Assembly (NCBI GenBank): GCA_020744425.1
Contig: JAGMUV010000015.1
Location: 1,488,001-1,552,000 of the forward strand
DNA from: Dactylonectria macrodidyma
Lineage: Eukaryota > Ascomycota > Sordariomycetes > Hypocreales > Nectriaceae
DNA: 64,000 nt
Direction of reading: 5' to 3'
Positions 45,669-59,656 of the stretch are shown in pieces. Under the pieces are notes generated by a model. It had not been told where the DNA came from. It saw only the letters and a list, made by a program, of their open reading frames with translations, and did not search any database. Numbering within the stretch: position 1 is the stretch's first letter; the number at the start of each line of letters is the position of its first letter. Position numbers and translations under genes: made by a program.

Positions 45669-48600
45669 TGTGATGATACAGCAAGCAGCTTGAATTGTCC
45701 AGTGATGATGGAACTACAGCAAAACTCTGCGTGCAAGAGTCTCAAATACGAGGAACTAGCAATTTATATACTCCTTCTTTGTCTCCTATTCATGCGCAGT
45801 TACGAAGTGTTTAATGTTACAGCAACTGTTGTATGGCTCCTCCTTGTATCTTTGTTTTTTACCAATACCCCTCATTGTTCCCGCCTAGTGGTTGAGTGGA
45901 CTAATGAGCCCGGAGATGGTCGCTTTGGAAACTCTGCAAGTACATCCCCACCCATTTAAACATGGTTTAAAGTACCTATCTGTGTTCGGACTGGCATGTC
46001 GGGCCGACCAGTAGGTTGAACCGGTAATACGGGCCGGTGTCCTGAACCAGCAACACTGACAAGGTAGGTGCGTATTGATACTATTCACTCCATAGGCATT
46101 CCCGCCCCATTTCTCTATCTTGCGGAGTAATTAATTATCATGAATCACACCAACTTTACTCCGAAACTTTATCAGCTAGTCAGACCTTTGAACTACCGCT
46201 TCACCATTGCGATATGTCCCCACGTGTGATAAACGAGCAAATTGAAGTTCGTGCGTGCTCGCCACCAAATGCTATATCCCAGCGTCCACCATGTCTGTCC
46301 CTTCGGCATGCAGATCTAGACTGACACTTTTCCAATCATCTTTTCAAGGAAATTCAAAATTTTGTTAGCATTTTCATTCGACAGCCTGTATCCTGAAACG
46401 TTACACCTGTGATAAACAATTCGAAATGGGGTGCATGGGTACAATAGCAGTGCTTTGTCATGTCAAACCGAAATGGAAAGTTCGCAGGCCAGGTACGAGA
46501 ATGTCGAACGACATGGTTCCTGCCGGACTTGGGGAAGAATCACGAATTGAGGCCAAAGCTGCGACACGTAAAGCGTTTGGGGCAAACCTTCAGGCCGCAT
46601 TTCAACTAGCGGTCTTATTGTAAGAAGAGTGACATGTTAGGGTGAAGTGAGTACTGACATCACGTCCTCTAGAACTCCTACAATGCGCTTTTTCTGAGAA
46701 TCAAGTAATATTGGCTATGAATACAATATAGCCAATAGTTTCGAAACCCCTATCTTAGAAATAGGCAGAAACCCCGGTGGAAATTGAGTTATATTAACGT
46801 CATTCGAATTATTTTCGTTTCTGGCCCCTCAACTCAGCCGTGCTATTATTTCTCGGCAATGGTCGATTTCTACCTGCGCAAATGTTCTCTTCTCCGCACT
46901 TGACTAGTATCGTGTCTGGCTTGGGCCGCAACAATGCTCGGCGCTTTTGCCCTTTGCCTTGCTAATGCCGATCGTTGCTCGATCAAGACTTCGCCTCTCT
47001 GTCATCGCAACTTCATCCTAGTCATTGCATACGTAATCCTTGTCGGCCTGTCGAGACTGTCGTAAGACTACACTTGACCCATAGTCCCCACAGAGGCCTG
47101 GGAGATCAGCGGTACGCTTCGTGACTCCAAAAAGCTGTCTAGCACTAGCAAAGCGTATGTACTGGGATGTACATCCCTATCAGTCGTGACTTCTGGTACA
47201 GTACAAAATAGGTGGGATGCTATGTATCTTAGTTTTCTTACATTCTAGTTGGTTCAAATCCCTGCTACTAGCGCAAGTGTAGCCTTACGACAGCCAAAGG
47301 GTTATATAACCATGGGCTGGGCTCAAGTACGGAGTTCTATGGTGCTAGCATAGATACGGCTAGCTCAATAATCACAGGGTACTCCTGATATGCCGGTAGT
47401 CAAAGGGATCCCTGACAGGGGCTAACGCTTTTGGCCTCCAAGAGCGGCTGAACTTTGATATTGTCCCCGTCTTATTGGCGGGATGCCAGCGCTCTAGGGA
47501 TGACGGACCGCCTTCCCAGACCAAATTGCACTTCATTCCTGGCACCCTGGGCAGAACCAGTACAAACCGTTGTTGTCGACAAGGATAAGACAGAGACGAG
47601 ACAAACAGATGTCGGCTGGTCGGTACGTGTCGCAGTGAGCAGCTCAGCGCGGAGCGGTGTAGTATGGGTCAGCGAAGTCATTGAGATCCCTGTAATGATT
47701 CGAGGAGGGCCGACGTTTGAGCCTCTTCCTTTAGACTTGACATGAGGACGGAGCCGACGTATGCATTGAGACTGCTGCCGGAGATCAAGTACCTAAGCTT
47801 GGCGCTATTGGCGAGCAACAAGGCCGCCGTGCTCACACTCCGAAACCCCCGCCAGCAATCTGATCGAGAGTATGTTAGATGCATATATAACTCCATTAAT
47901 GCGTTGAAGGGCAATGGAAAGCGGTGGCGGTCTATAGATGCCTATCGGTGCTAAATATAAGCTCCTTAAGACTACTAAGAGAAAAAAAAAATAGAGGCGG
48001 TGCCACCCTAGCCCTGAAATTTCCCAGAATGCGATCGACGGCCCTCAATATAGCTCGATTGAACAGCATAGCAAGCATTTACCAGATAATGTCGGAAGAG
48101 ACTTGATGCTGCACTCCTAGATAATTATAGTTAACACCTATATGACTACCTGTTTGTAGAGAGAGGCCAGTATACTACGCAGCTCAGGACAAGCATTCGG
48201 AATAGCTTGTGACGGGTTGGTTCTATCTTGATTAAGCAGACTGCGCTAGCTTAGGCTGCCCCTCTCCTCATTTGATCTGCTTAGTCAAGCCCCGGAGTAT
48301 GGCGTGGGCCCGAGGCATGCGGTATGATCTAGTGGATTGAGATATCATGGTAGCAATGCAAACCACGGGTCTAGAAATGTGTCAAAGTTAGTTTGATAAA
48401 ACTAAGTCTGTTAATAGCTAGTGAAGCTACCTATCTATGAAAGTGCTAACATGAGCATGTATTTGCCGAGGTATACTTAGGGGGATCACGGGGATCCTTT
48501 AGATCGCAAGTGATCCGCGGTGATTGGAGAAGAAAAGCGGTGGCTAAATGACTCTGCCAGTTGCGACCCCCGGTCCCAACTCGAGCCGTGACACTTGAAG

Positions 48601-49489
48601 ACCCCACCCCCGACTTATATTGGGTGCCGGTTGTGCCGTTACTCCCTTAAATAAAGTTCTGTGTGAATCGCCTAGTATTGAGAAATTACGGGTTCGGTAG
48701 CTGCTTTCCCCCGCCCTATTCGGGCCGTGAGTCGGGCTGGTTTCTGAAGCTAAGACAAGCCACCGACTTGTAGGATACCCCTACATAGGACGGGTCCATG
48801 CACGCTTACTCTGACTTGTCTTATCGCGCGCATGGAAGTGAAGCTGCGCCATCAGGTAAGTGCACCGAGTCCGACAATACGTGCTTATAATACATTGAGA
48901 TAACATGAGCGGCACGGCCCGGCCTGCGAACTGAAATGTGGACGTGTCGCCAGCTTTATATTGTGAGTTCTGTACAGAGTTTCTGTGTCGCGTTGCGGCT
49001 AGCCTATGCGAGGGAGAGCATCCAGATCAGAGAAGTTGCAGGCGGGAGCGGGGCTAGAAACAAGCACGGCGCTGCCTCTCTCTACCCACGACCCCTAAAC
49101 AGAGCGCAATCTGCAGGCTGTCCTTTGGGGACTTGTTGGGACCACAGAAGAGCTTAGTGTTCGAACGAGGCTAGAACCCTTAGGTGACACAAGCGTTGCG
49201 TAGCGGCAACTTAGCCGTAAAAAAGCTTCCTGAGTTGAGAGCTTCTAGTCTAACACTATTGTAGTAAGCTTTGCCCATATGCGAAGTTGGCTGCCTTCGT
49301 TGTAATCCTCGCTACGAGCCATAAAAGCACCGAGATAAATTGGCGATCCCATTGCATATCCAACTCTTCCAAGAGATCTCGGAATTCCCTGCCGCATAAA
49401 CCCACAAAACTGACCATTTCCAGTCAGAGGCGTTCCGCGGAGATATTGTGACATAGGATCAGACCTGTACCTCTTCGAAAAGTGGAGCT
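45669..49489. other. Gene-free interval of 3.8 kb
   Basis: I see no gene, tRNA or intact mobile element here. ORFs of 60-96 codons occur at 46426-46623, 47455-47745 and 47914-47678 without family features. Sequence composition is mixed and not strongly AT-rich. It may hold decayed repeats that need homology searches to name. Confidence 0.5.
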
Positions 49490-51539
49490 ATGGCGACCAC
49501 CCACCGGCAACAAGCTGGTTTGGCATGTGAGGAATGTCGACGCCGTAAATCCAAGTGCGACCGAGTACGGCCCTGTTGTGGCGGATGTTCCGAGTTAGGG
49601 GCAGACTGTTTCTTTGTCGAAGATAGGCCCAAGCGGGGCCCAAAGAAGGGTCAGTTGAGAGCGCTCCGGAGTCGCATCGGTAAGTCGTTGAGTGCCTCAT
49701 CCTCATCTTCATCGAATAAGACACGTGAGATGAACATAACTTGACGTAATACACTACTGATGTTGAGCAGCAACGCTTGAGCAGCAACTAGCCCTACAAG
49801 CCGGACCCGAACCTGCCGACGTCGGTAGCTACAGTGATCCCGCGATTGCTATAGCCTTTCAAGAAATCGACTACAACACGCATACTGGCGTATCTCAGCT
49901 CGACTGGGTGGACAAATCCTGCGAGATGGCAGACGCTAGCATAGCGGCAGGCTGGCAACACACCGCCTTGATATTGCATGAAACCCTGGATTCATCCGGG
50001 CCACTGATAGAAGACTCGTTTAAGATGTTGGACCCCTTGAGGATCTCTCCCTTGACCGAAATTGATTTGTGAGTTCATCTATTCGCCAATGCGAAGTTGC
50101 TATTCATTAGCTCGTTGGAAGGACTGGCAAGCTGACTTAGCCAAAAGAGATCAGCTGTATTTTGAACGGATTCATCCAATGGCGCCCATGATCCATAAAC
50201 GCCGGTACTACTCCTGGGCCAACCAGGAAACCATTTCGCCCGCTCGCCGATGCTTACGCTCAGCTATGAGAACCATCGCCTCAGCCATGTCATCTCAACT
50301 TCGGAGTTTGAGCGAAGCCTTTTACGCCGAAACGTATCGGATGCTAGAAGAACTCGAGGGTGGTGAGCTCAGCCTCCCTTGGACAAAGGGAGAGGTTCGA
50401 ATTGAGCAGATACAGGCATGGCTACTCCTGGCCTATTATGAGTTCCTGAGCACTCAAAGACATCAGTCACTGATGACAGTTGAACGGGTCCTGCGCCTGG
50501 TGCAGCTATCGCGCTTGTACAGTGTCGACACAGCGCATATACCCACGGCCCACGAGCCGTCTCTCCAAGACACCACTAGTTCCTCCGATGCCCCAGACGA
50601 GACTTTCGCGATGACCGAGGAGAAGAGGCGAACCTTTTGGTTAGTATTTTGTACTGATAGACTCTTCAGTCCATGCAGCAAAGCGGCATTAATCCTTTCA
50701 GAGGAGATTGTGAGTACGGGAACTTGTCACGTGTATTTAATCAGCAGCAGGTGGCTAGTGAAATACACAGCTGACTGGCGCTAGATATCGACTCGACTAC
50801 CAGCTCCCGAGTCAAATTTTCAAGACTCTCGGCAAATTGAAATGAACTTCTTGGCTGAGACAATCAACGACGGTTGCTCTGGCCCTCACTCGTGGTTTGC
50901 CGACTTTGTTCAATTGACTGCGCTGTATGGACGCTGCATGATCCACAGGCGAATGGGCTTAGCTACGGCCTCGATAGAGAAGGAAAGCCGGTCGTTTTGG
51001 GTGCGACACGATTGGCTTGCAGCAGCAGCAGAAGAACAAGCAGGCCGTTTCCAGGAGAGGGTGCCTGCCTCAAGTGGCTTCGTGGATTACGATCCGATAC
51101 AGGTAGTCTGTCGGATGTTGCCTCAGAATATTGTAATTTACCTCGGAAACACGAACGACATGGTGCAATGGAAGACGGAAGACCAACAACTTAAGGCTCT
51201 GGAATATGAGCAGAAAGCTTCTCGAGCCGCTGTCGACATAGCTGATATAGCTAAATCCATATCCAACTTGAGTTGTTTCAAGGTAGGAACGGTTTGTTCC
51301 TCCCCTGGATTTTGACTTACCTAGTGCAGGCACATCCGTTCTTGGTCGAGGGACTTTTCAGTGCCGGGACCTTCCTTACTACACACCCCGGGCCGGCGGG
51401 AGTTGCGAGTTCCAACGAGATGTGGGAGGCCGGTATAAGGAAAGTTGGGGAGACGCTTGCATATTTGGCAAAGGCCCAACGGGTGGCACAGGAGGCTTTG
51501 GATAAACTTAAGTTAGGGGTCCCAGATGACAATTTCTAG
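49490..51539 (+). CDS. Zn2Cys6 transcription factor (likely pathway regulator)
   Basis: Exons 49490-49679, 49771-50068, 50148-50709, 50785-51282 and 51330-51539 give 585 residues. Intron 2 only keeps frame if it ends at CAAAAG (50147), with branch site GCTGACTTAG; the nearer ATTAG at 50110 breaks it. The N-terminus is a binuclear zinc cluster (CEECRRRKSKCDRVRPC, then CGGC, then a final Cys). It is followed by a short coiled coil (TLEQQLALQ) and the fungal transcription-factor domain (DQLYFERIHPMAPMIHKRRY, EEKRRTFW, STRLPAPESNF). It is nuclear and expected to bind CGG-containing sites. It lies next to the NR-PKS, with convergent 3' ends, the usual place of a cluster-specific activator. Confidence 0.9.
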
Positions 51540-51913
51540 TAATGAACTGTATAAAGTAGGCCTCCAGGAGATGCCATATTCGCTATACAATAACAAGATG
51601 GATGGATTTCACTCAAATCTGGCAGCTGGAGTACGCTACCTGTTGATGGACCGGACCACACGCGGCAAGGGCTAACTAAAAGCGGGACATACTACCTATG
51701 GGTGACGCCTTTGACGCGATCTCTCTCTTTATAAGAGCGTACGGAGCAAGCAAAGACTCACGAGATGTGAGGAAGCAGCGCTTACTCGCAGTACATACAA
51801 CTTGCTGCACTCCCTAGATGGACGGATAGCTTACTAGAGATCAATGCAACTGGATTACTTCGAATCCCTTGTTCCATGTGCCCATTACCATGAATCCTCT
51901 CGACTCTGTCCGT
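51540..51913. other. Convergent 3' region, regulator / NR-PKS
   Basis: A 374-bp gap with no gene. It presumably holds the polyadenylation sites of both neighbours. Confidence 0.55.
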
Positions 51914-54900
51914 TTAATCGTTGAGGAAGCCCATCGCCTTCCAGCTGGACACGTACTTTCGGGCTACCGCAGCAGCAACAGGACCCTCGGCGGCCAGCGT
52001 CCTGGAATGCTTCTGAGAGTTTGCCGTGTCCAGAATCAAGCCACCGCAAGACATTCGCTCGAAGTTATGGTCAAGGAAATCAATGAGTCTAGCGGCTGGG
52101 TTTTCCGTTTCTGCCAGGAGTGGTGAATGTCGAACCATCCGGACCCATTTGCGGAAAGGTATGACGCGGTCCGACGGGATCCCGAGGGCACCGGCTAGGA
52201 CTCGAGACATCTCTGTCCAGGGCTGGCCAACAGGGTTGTCAATGTGATAGACAGGATAACACTCCGGGGCATTTCCATCCCCAATACGTAGTAAGTCAAC
52301 CATGGTTCCAGCTACGTGGTTGACGGGAACCCATTGCAGCACGCCGTCAAAGTCGGGCCACATACGGAGCGCCTGCGCCGACTTGACCAAGAAAGCAAAG
52401 TGCTCGACAGGGTTCCAGAAGCCGCTCACACTTGATCCGGCAATCTGGCCTGGACGGACGACCATGGCACGGAAGCGCCCCGGATACTTGTGCAGCGTCT
52501 CGTCCAACATGCGCTCGCATATCCACTTGGCTTCACAGTAGCCGATGGGCAGCACGGAAGCCATGGGAACCCTTTCTTCGCGTATGCGAGGCCCGGTAGC
52601 ATGGCCTACGACACCGATTGACGAAACCAACTGGAAGCTGATGCGGGGGCCCCGGTTGGCACAAGCCATGTCTCGTGCGAGATCCAACAAGTTGCGGAGC
52701 GATTGGAACTGAGGCTCGAAGGCGCGGACCGAACGTGTCCCGCTCATGGGCCAGGCGTTGTGCACAATGTGTGTTCCGTGCTGCACCAGCCAAGTGTATT
52801 CGGACTCGGCCAGGCCCAGTCTCGATTTGGAGCTGTCTGCCTCGAGGATGCGCAGCTTGGACAGCTCATCAGACGAGAGCTGGATGCCCCGGGACGAGAA
52901 TGCCTCCATCTGCCGCCGTTCAACAGGCGTGCTGCTTCGCCGGTTGACGCAAACAACTGTACCCACAGCGGACTGGCTGACCAGACTGGCAGCTAAGTGC
53001 GAGCCCAGGCTGCCCGTGGCGCCCGTTAGAACGACGACAGCCTTCCTTTCGACTTGATGCGCCGGGGCCGTTCCGGCGTTGACGGCGGGCGAGAGTGCGG
53101 AGACTCCGGGGACTCCGGGGAGTGCAAACCCGGCCGTGTACTTGGCAACGAATGTCTCGGCTTTCTTCTCCCGGGCTTCTACTTGCTCGGGAGACTGCGT
53201 TGCATCCATGTCGTCGGCCTCGACGCTTGCCTTTGGCAGTCGCCCCCGCTTTGGACCCGATGCCATGGCGATGATGACTTTCTGGAAGGCATTTTCAGCC
53301 AAATTACCGTCAGTCCAGTCCACGTGGCCAAACCCGGCGGCGTGCAAGTCGCGCTCCCAGTCCTCGGCGGCGATGATGGCATGTTTGCGCCAGTCGTCGA
53401 AGAGCCACCAGCCCTCGAGAAGACCGAAGATGAGGTCGACAAAAGCCACGGGCTCGGTCATCTCCAGCATCATGAGGAAGCCATCAGGACGCAGGGCGCT
53501 GCGGAGATTGCTGGTCGAGTTGACGAGGTTGTGTGTGGCATGAACGGCGTTGCTGCCGATGATGATGTGCTGATGCTTCAACGCTTCCGCTGGCGGCCTC
53601 TCGATGTCGTGGACGGCGAAGCGCATAAACGGATACAGCTTGCCGAACTTTCGCCTGGCGTTGGCCACCATGGACCCCGAGATGTCTGTGAAGGTGTATT
53701 CGATGGGAATGTCCAGCGTGGCAAGGTAAGGCGCCAGCACGTAGGTAGTGCCTCCTGTTCCGGCTCCCACCTCCAGTATCTTGAGCGTCTCGCCACGCTG
53801 GCGGCCCTGGATTCGGCTCACCAGCCGTTCGATAACCAGTCGCATTTGGCCGTAGTTCATGCGGTTGAACGTGTGCTCACAATACAATGCCTGCACCAGC
53901 TCGCGGCCTTGGGTGGATCCGAATATGGCTCTGAGACCGTCTGTCTTGCCGCTGAGGACCGCGGCCAGATGCTTGCCGGCATAGTAGGTCAACTTGTTGG
54001 CCACAACGAAGTTTGGGTACGTGGCCAACAGTTCCTGCAAGATTGCTTCGCTCGGCTTGCGCGGCGCCGCCATATTGGTGCGTGCGACTTGCCCACTCAC
54101 CGGGTCCACGTCTATCAAGCGAGCCTCGTTCTCTAGGAACCTGTAGATGAACTCCATCAGCCTCCCATGTTGCGGTTGGAACTGTACCCGCTCAAGCACC
54201 TGTCCCGCTGTGGCAGAGCGTAGGGGGCAGCCTAGTTCCTCGAACACTTCGACGACAAGCGCGACACAGAGGCGGTTGGATGCGGCGAGTACCACGCGAT
54301 CGATGTTGTCAATTTGATATTCGACGAGATGTTGGTCGCAAAGCAGCTTGACTTCCGCAAAGCTCTCAAGGATTTCAGACTGAAAGAGCTCCAGGTTACT
54401 GAGGACCGGGGTTGCCGTTGTCGTTGCCGTTCCTGAAGACGAAAAAAGAGCAGCGGGGTTTGGCTGGGGTGGTGTTACTGCAACAGCTAATTCGTCTTTG
54501 GATTGAGAGCTGCCGAGATCCGTCGTAGATGTCGCTGCGCTGGGAGACTGACTGATAGTCCTGGACCACCCCTCCCCTGCCTCTATGGAAGAGTCCTCGC
54601 CGGAACCATCATCACCATCATCGCTGGATTCGTCTTCCGCAACTGATGCGCCATTGGCGGCGTCGTCTGGACCAAACAAAGCGCGGCTAATGCAGGTGAC
54701 AAACTTGCGCAAGCTCGTGGCTTCCATGAGCTCCGTCTGGTCCAGCGTGCACTTGAAGACCACCTGCACTTCACGGGCAAGCTCCATGCCCATCAGCGAG
54801 TCGATGCCGACGTCTGCCATTTCCGAGTCCAGCGTGATCTCGCTAGCTTCTATGCCCGCCACGTTGGCCACCAGGTTTCTGACGTCCTCGGTGAGATCTG

Positions 54901-57900
54901 GGTGAGCCGACGACTTGGCCTTCTTCTGCTTAGTGGCTGGCTTTTCCGTGACGGCGGCGACTGCGGGGGCTTCATTGGTGCTTTGTGGCAAGACAACCGG
55001 GATTGTAGTGGCTGCAGGCTTGTTCATCATTACGGATGCGTCAGTCGTGAGCCGGGTCAACATCTTGCGCATCGATGCTTTTGCCACCCTCGCGTATTGA
55101 ATGCCCAGCATGACCTCGCACAGCATCCCGCTGCTTGCCTCGAAAACGAACACGTCCGTCATGTACAATTTATCTGTCTCGCGGGTGTGACGGGCGAAGA
55201 CGTGCCAAGTGTCCGGGCCCTCGGGTCCGTACTGAGTGCTCACTCGCGGCGACCGCATCGACATGTCACAGCCCGTGGCGATGAACATGTCGCTGGGGCT
55301 ACAGTCGGTCATGCAGTTGACCCAGATGCCTCCAACCTGGCTGAAGGAGTCGCTGAGCGGGACGTCAAGCCAGGTGTCGCCGCCGTGTCGCTTGTGCACC
55401 TGTCCTACGCACTCGTCGGTCCCACCGATGACGGCGCGCACGCCGCGGTATAGTTGGCCATAGTCGACAATGTCCCCAAAGGCGCGGTACACGTTGCGGC
55501 CTGTCAGCATATCTAGATGCTCGTTGCCGTCCAGGCCCACCCTCAGCATGTCGGTACATCTCGAGTGGCTGACCAGTCGCTCGAAGCGTGCGAACTCGGC
55601 CTTGTAGGTCGCTTCTGACGGATCCCGGACGTGAAGTCGCGCCTCCACATGCGTTTGCCCATCGGCTTCAAGCCCAGTGCTGATGCTAGAAATGCTCCAT
55701 TTCCATAGAGTGCCCTCGTCGTTCAACGGCTCCAAGTCGAGGTATACGGTGCGCGAGGGGTCCACGCAGAGAGGCGCGTGGTTGACCATGTCGTAGATGA
55801 CAGGCTGAAGGCCTCGAGCGTTCCATTCCGTGTGAAGACTGAAGAGTGCCTCGATGGCCATGTTAACCTCCAACGTCGCTGGGCAGATCGGCGCTGTCTG
55901 GGCAATGAGGTGGCCCGAGATGAACTTCGCATAGTCCTGTGATTCCGTGTTGATGCGGAAGCGCAGCCCCTTGTGGCTTCCGCTGCCTTCCCCGTCTCCT
56001 AGAAACGTCCAGAGCCCTTCTTTACGCTCATCACGCAATTGCTGGCCATCGGAAATGTTCCCGGCTGGCCCAAGAGCTGCTGCTGCCTTTGCGACTGCGT
56101 CGACCGGAGATTTGAGCTCCAACCAGTGGTGGAACTTCTCAAACTGATACGGCGGTAGGATGATTGTCGAGAAGTCACTCGCTTGCACCGGGTGATGGGC
56201 CCAGAAAGACACCAGAAGGCCCTGCTTCCAAAGTGAAGTTGTTGCATCCGCAAGGTTATCGAAGCCTCCGTCATTGGTCATGTTGATCGCTTGGAAGTAA
56301 TGCGAGCCAGGGGTTGTTTGCCCTGCGAGCGCCCGACTGGCCATGATGGTGATTGTTGAGCTTGAGCCCGCCTCGAGGAATATGGCCGACGGGTGCTCCT
56401 TGGCTAAGCGCTGAATCGCATGGTTGAAGAAGACGGGACTTCTCATGTGATCCGGCACAAACCTTGATGTCAATCTAGACATGGACCTAGTCTCGGTTGC
56501 TCGCTCAATCGGTATAATGGGTCCGTTGAAAGTCAGGTCTCTGCCAATATCTTCAAGATCATTCAAAAGTGGCTCGACGAGGTTGGAATGAAACGCGTTG
56601 GTGACATTCAGCCTCTTAGCCCTGATGGACGAGAACTTGCCACTGCTCGCCATCGTGGCCGCAACCCCGTCAATGGCTCCGGTAGAGCCAGCCAGGGTGA
56701 AACCTCTTGGGCCGTTGTAACACGCTATCTCCGCCAGGCCATAGCCATGGTTCCTGGCGTTGGACTCTGCTAGAAGTTCATGGACATGCGCCTCGTCAGC
56801 TTCCACCGCCATCATGGCGCCTCGGTCAGGTCCCCAGGCATCGCGGACGAGTCGGGCGCGTCCGGCCACGAGCTTGACCGTGTCCTCAAGGCTCAGTGCG
56901 CCGGATATACACAAGGCGGTGATCTCCCCGAAACTGTGGCCCGTGACGGCGACTACCTTTGTCGAAAGGCCGCAGTCAATCCAGCTTTTGGCGCATGAGT
57001 ACTGCATGGCAAACAACATTGTCTGGAGTTTGACTGTGTCCTCCACCGGTGTGCGCAGGAAGATGTCTGGATAGATACTGCTAAGCCCGAGGGATTGGAT
57101 GACAGAGTCACATTCGTCCAAGTGTTGCCGAAAGACCGAGATGCCATCGTAAAGCTTCCGGTCAAGACCAACGTAGGTGGACACTTGGCCGCCGAAACAT
57201 AGGATGATGGGCCGGCCGGGTGGAGCGGTTACAATGCATGAGTCTGGTTGATCCGTGGACGTCGAGAGGCTTGAGAGTTTGACATGTAGTTCAGCCACGG
57301 TTCGGCAGCTGAAGATCAGATGCTGCGCCAGAGACGGGTTGAACTGTCGATTGACATTGAAAGAGATGTCTGCAAGAGTGACGTCAGGGAGAGATTGCAG
57401 ACAAGAAAGCAACTTGGCGCAGTACGCAGCGATTCCTTGGGCACCATGGGCCGAAAGCCGGAATGGAAAGTTGAAGTTGCCCGAATGAGTAGATGCTGGC
57501 CAGCTTCTACAGTTGGGGGGCTGTGTTATCACCATGGAGGCGTTGGATCCACTGGCGCCGTAGTTGTTGATGAGGGCCACCTTGAACTCGTCGTCCCATG
57601 TTCTCAACGACGTGACGACTTCCAACATGTCCGACGGGGCCACCTTGATGTGATGGCTCATCTTGGAGAAACTAGCCTGCGGAGGAATATAACCACCCAG
57701 CATCATCATGATGATCTTGATGAGGGAGATGACACCAGATGCACCTTCTGCATGGCCAATATGACCTTTGACTGAGCCAATAGGCAGGGGCTTGCTCCGG
57801 ACTGGCCCGCCAAGTGCCAGACGAATACTTTCATACTCGGCTGGATCGCCGACGGGTGTGCCCGTGCCGTGGGCCTCGACCAACGAGACATCTCTGGGAC

Positions 57901-58855
57901 TCAGTTTGGCCTTCTCAACCACGTCCTTGAACAGCTGAGACAAGGATGGCGAGTTGGGGACAAAGAGCGGAGTACAGTTTTGGTTCTGATATACAGCAGT
58001 GCTGGCGATGCGGGCGAGGATGGGGTTTCCGTCGGCAATGGCATCTGACATCTTCTTGAGGAAGACGCAGGCAATGCCTTCGGCACGGCAGTAGCCATCT
58101 GCCGACTCATCAAACGGCTTACACTGGCCGGTAGGGCTGAGGAAGCTTGCGCCAGCCAAATTCTGAAACCAGAGGAAGTTTGTTATGGTGGAAACGCCTC
58201 CCGCAAGGGCTGCGGTGCATTCTCCCGAGAGAAGATTGCGACATGCCGTATGGATGGCAACGGCAGACGCTGAGCAGGCGGTATCGAACGTCATGGATGG
58301 TCCAGTCCATCCGAAGTAGTGCGAGACCTTTCCTGGAATGAAGCTCTTGAGATTGCCCGTGGCTGTGAAGGCGTTGGGAACATGGCACGCCGCGTGGTGT
58401 TCGTAGTCGCCAGCACATGCTCCCAGGTAGACTCCGACATGGTTCTTGTCACGGTCTTTGGTGCTGGTAGTCGTCTCGGAAAAATATCCCGACTGATCAA
58501 CTGCCTGGTATGCGGCCTGCAAGAAGAGGCGCTGTTGCGGGTCCATGGTCGTTGACTCTCTTGGGCTGCGCTTGAAGAACTTGTGGTCGAAGGCATCAGC
58601 GTCTCGGATGAAGTTGCCATACCAGTTGCGCAACGGATCCTTGTCCTCCTCGCGAAAGAGAGTGTCAAACATCAGCCGTTCTGGCCCGATCAACTCGTGC
58701 TGCGACTCTCCTGTGCGCAGCATCTGGGAGAATTCGTCGAGGTCGTCAGCCCCGGCGACTTTGATAGACATGCCCACCACCACGATGGTATCGTCATTCT
58801 CCATTGTTTTCATCGACGCGACTTGAGATTGAAGCTTAGATGGGGGTTTCGGCAC
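51914..58855 (-). CDS. Non-reducing polyketide synthase, KS-AT-PT-ACP-MT-R, no SAT seen
   Basis: One uninterrupted exon encodes 2313 residues. Domains: KS (about 20-445; DTACSA Cys194, [11 protein letters not shown]is329, GHIGHAEG His368), AT (about 548-880; GHSFG Ser641), product template (about 945-1255; His982 in SGHLIAQ, Asp1169 in PLSDSF), one ACP (GIDSLMG Ser1353), C-methyltransferase (about 1480-1865; LEVGAGTGG) and a terminal thioester reductase (about 1935-2310; [18 protein letters not shown] Tyr2106/Lys2110). The MT-R order is that of azaphilone, citrinin and sorbicillin synthases, which release C-methylated aromatic aldehydes by NADPH reduction. Those start with a SAT of about 350 residues. 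Here the KS begins about 22 residues after the start, and no SAT-like ORF lies upstream. Confidence 0.95.
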   Translation of the reverse strand: MPKPPSKLQSQVASMKTMENDDTIVVVGMSIKVAGADDLDEFSQMLRTGESQHELIGPERLMFDTLFREEDKDPLRNWYGNFIRDADAFDHKFFKRSPRESTTMDPQQRLFLQAAYQAVDQSGYFSETTTSTKDRDKNHVGVYLGACAGDYEHHAACHVPNAFTATGNLKSFIPGKVSHYFGWTGPSMTFDTACSASAVAIHTACRNLLSGECTAALAGGVSTITNFLWFQNLAGASFLSPTGQCKPFDESADGYCRAEGIACVFLKKMSDAIADGNPILARIASTAVYQNQNCTPLFVPNSPSLSQLFKDVVEKAKLSPRDVSLVEAHGTGTPVGDPAEYESIRLALGGPVRSKPLPIGSVKGHIGHAEGASGVISLIKIIMMMLGGYIPPQASFSKMSHHIKVAPSDMLEVVTSLRTWDDEFKVALINNYGASGSNASMVITQPPNCRSWPASTHSGNFNFPFRLSAHGAQGIAAYCAKLLSCLQSLPDVTLADISFNVNRQFNPSLAQHLIFSCRTVAELHVKLSSLSTSTDQPDSCIVTAPPGRPIILCFGGQVSTYVGLDRKLYDGISVFRQHLDECDSVIQSLGLSSIYPDIFLRTPVEDTVKLQTMLFAMQYSCAKSWIDCGLSTKVVAVTGHSFGEITALCISGALSLEDTVKLVAGRARLVRDAWGPDRGAMMAVEADEAHVHELLAESNARNHGYGLAEIACYNGPRGFTLAGSTGAIDGVAATMASSGKFSSIRAKRLNVTNAFHSNLVEPLLNDLEDIGRDLTFNGPIIPIERATETRSMSRLTSRFVPDHMRSPVFFNHAIQRLAKEHPSAIFLEAGSSSTITIMASRALAGQTTPGSHYFQAINMTNDGGFDNLADATTSLWKQGLLVSFWAHHPVQASDFSTIILPPYQFEKFHHWLELKSPVDAVAKAAAALGPAGNISDGQQLRDERKEGLWTFLGDGEGSGSHKGLRFRINTESQDYAKFISGHLIAQTAPICPATLEVNMAIEALFSLHTEWNARGLQPVIYDMVNHAPLCVDPSRTVYLDLEPLNDEGTLWKWSISSISTGLEADGQTHVEARLHVRDPSEATYKAEFARFERLVSHSRCTDMLRVGLDGNEHLDMLTGRNVYRAFGDIVDYGQLYRGVRAVIGGTDECVGQVHKRHGGDTWLDVPLSDSFSQVGGIWVNCMTDCSPSDMFIATGCDMSMRSPRVSTQYGPEGPDTWHVFARHTRETDKLYMTDVFVFEASSGMLCEVMLGIQYARVAKASMRKMLTRLTTDASVMMNKPAATTIPVVLPQSTNEAPAVAAVTEKPATKQKKAKSSAHPDLTEDVRNLVANVAGIEASEITLDSEMADVGIDSLMGMELAREVQVVFKCTLDQTELMEATSLRKFVTCISRALFGPDDAANGASVAEDESSDDGDDGSGEDSSIEAGEGWSRTISQSPSAATSTTDLGSSQSKDELAVAVTPPQPNPAALFSSSGTATTTATPVLSNLELFQSEILESFAEVKLLCDQHLVEYQIDNIDRVVLAASNRLCVALVVEVFEELGCPLRSATAGQVLERVQFQPQHGRLMEFIYRFLENEARLIDVDPVSGQVARTNMAAPRKPSEAILQELLATYPNFVVANKLTYYAGKHLAAVLSGKTDGLRAIFGSTQGRELVQALYCEHTFNRMNYGQMRLVIERLVSRIQGRQRGETLKILEVGAGTGGTTYVLAPYLATLDIPIEYTFTDISGSMVANARRKFGKLYPFMRFAVHDIERPPAEALKHQHIIIGSNAVHATHNLVNSTSNLRSALRPDGFLMMLEMTEPVAFVDLIFGLLEGWWLFDDWRKHAIIAAEDWERDLHAAGFGHVDWTDGNLAENAFQKVIIAMASGPKRGRLPKASVEADDMDATQSPEQVEAREKKAETFVAKYTAGFALPGVPGVSALSPAVNAGTAPAHQVERKAVVVLTGATGSLGSHLAASLVSQSAVGTVVCVNRRSSTPVERRQMEAFSSRGIQLSSDELSKLRILEADSSKSRLGLAESEYTWLVQHGTHIVHNAWPMSGTRSVRAFEPQFQSLRNLLDLARDMACANRGPRISFQLVSSIGVVGHATGPRIREERVPMASVLPIGYCEAKWICERMLDETLHKYPGRFRAMVVRPGQIAGSSVSGFWNPVEHFAFLVKSAQALRMWPDFDGVLQWVPVNHVAGTMVDLLRIGDGNAPECYPVYHIDNPVGQPWTEMSRVLAGALGIPSDRVIPFRKWVRMVRHSPLLAETENPAARLIDFLDHNFERMSCGGLILDTANSQKHSRTLAAEGPVAAAVARKYVSSWKAMGFLND

Positions 58856-59656
58856 GTCTTCGTCTTCTGTTGTTAGGTTGGTTTCGAGTACAGCCTGTCA
58901 ACGAGTCCCAGCATCATCTGATGGCGAAGTAGACCTCTCGAGCTTTATGCCAAGTAGCTGTGGTACATTTGTCCGTAGTTATATCATGGCCCGTGGCAAA
59001 AGTTGACCACATCGTCTTCAGACCAAATTCCGCAACGTTTTCCAATTACACGCCGACCCTTATTTCCGTCGGCGTTATTAAATCTCCGTGGGAACGAAAT
59101 TAAAGTCCGGCAGCGGCATTTGTTAATTCGCAAATAGCCTCGCTGCGGGGACGTGGATTCTTGGCTACGACTTTCCACCACCACGTACTACTGGTGATAT
59201 GAGATTTGATCTTAGACGGTGAAAGTGATTTTTTTTCTTTTATTCATATGAGAGCAAGACTAAGAATAGATACAAAATGGGCTTCAATGACATCTTCGAT
59301 GTCAGCATCTGCTTAGGAGCAAAATACCTATGATACAAAGAAATTCGGACAACATGATTGGTTAGAAGATCCGATGGGAACAAACGACAGGCCGGGGCAA
59401 TAGGAATCGAGCACGTTACAGTAATTGCCGTGTTTTGGAGGACAGTGCCTCGCTCTCAGCGAAGCATCTTTGACCCTGATTTGGACTCTGCTGCCTTGCC
59501 GTAGGATACACTGCATACCCCAAAGTATGGGGTATTAATATGTGGCAGACCTTCATTCAGTACGACCTATATTCATAATTTGGTTCACTTCTGTATCATT
59601 GTGAAGTTCCTATACTTGTTATATATCAGGCCGCTACTAGATCATGGATGGGGTTC
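58856..59656 (-). promoter_or_regulatory. NR-PKS upstream region
   Basis: This lies between the NR-PKS start and the 3' end of the monooxygenase, both on the minus strand. CCGTCGG occurs at 59066-59072, about 210 bp before the NR-PKS ATG, next to CGCCGACC (CGG-type half-sites on both strands). No coding sequence is seen. Confidence 0.5.

Noticed and set aside
47240..47285. GGTTCAAATCC resembling a tRNA T-loop
   Set aside because: The T stem and acceptor stem do not pair; likely chance.
50069..50110. Apparent frameshift in the Zn2Cys6 regulator at intron 2
   Set aside because: Ending the intron at CAAAAG (50147) restores frame and gives the family sequence DQLYFERIHP, so no lesion is needed.
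53054..54136. 360-codon ORF on the plus strand
   Set aside because: It is a mirror frame of the NR-PKS methyltransferase/reductase region, whose minus-strand reading is unmistakable.
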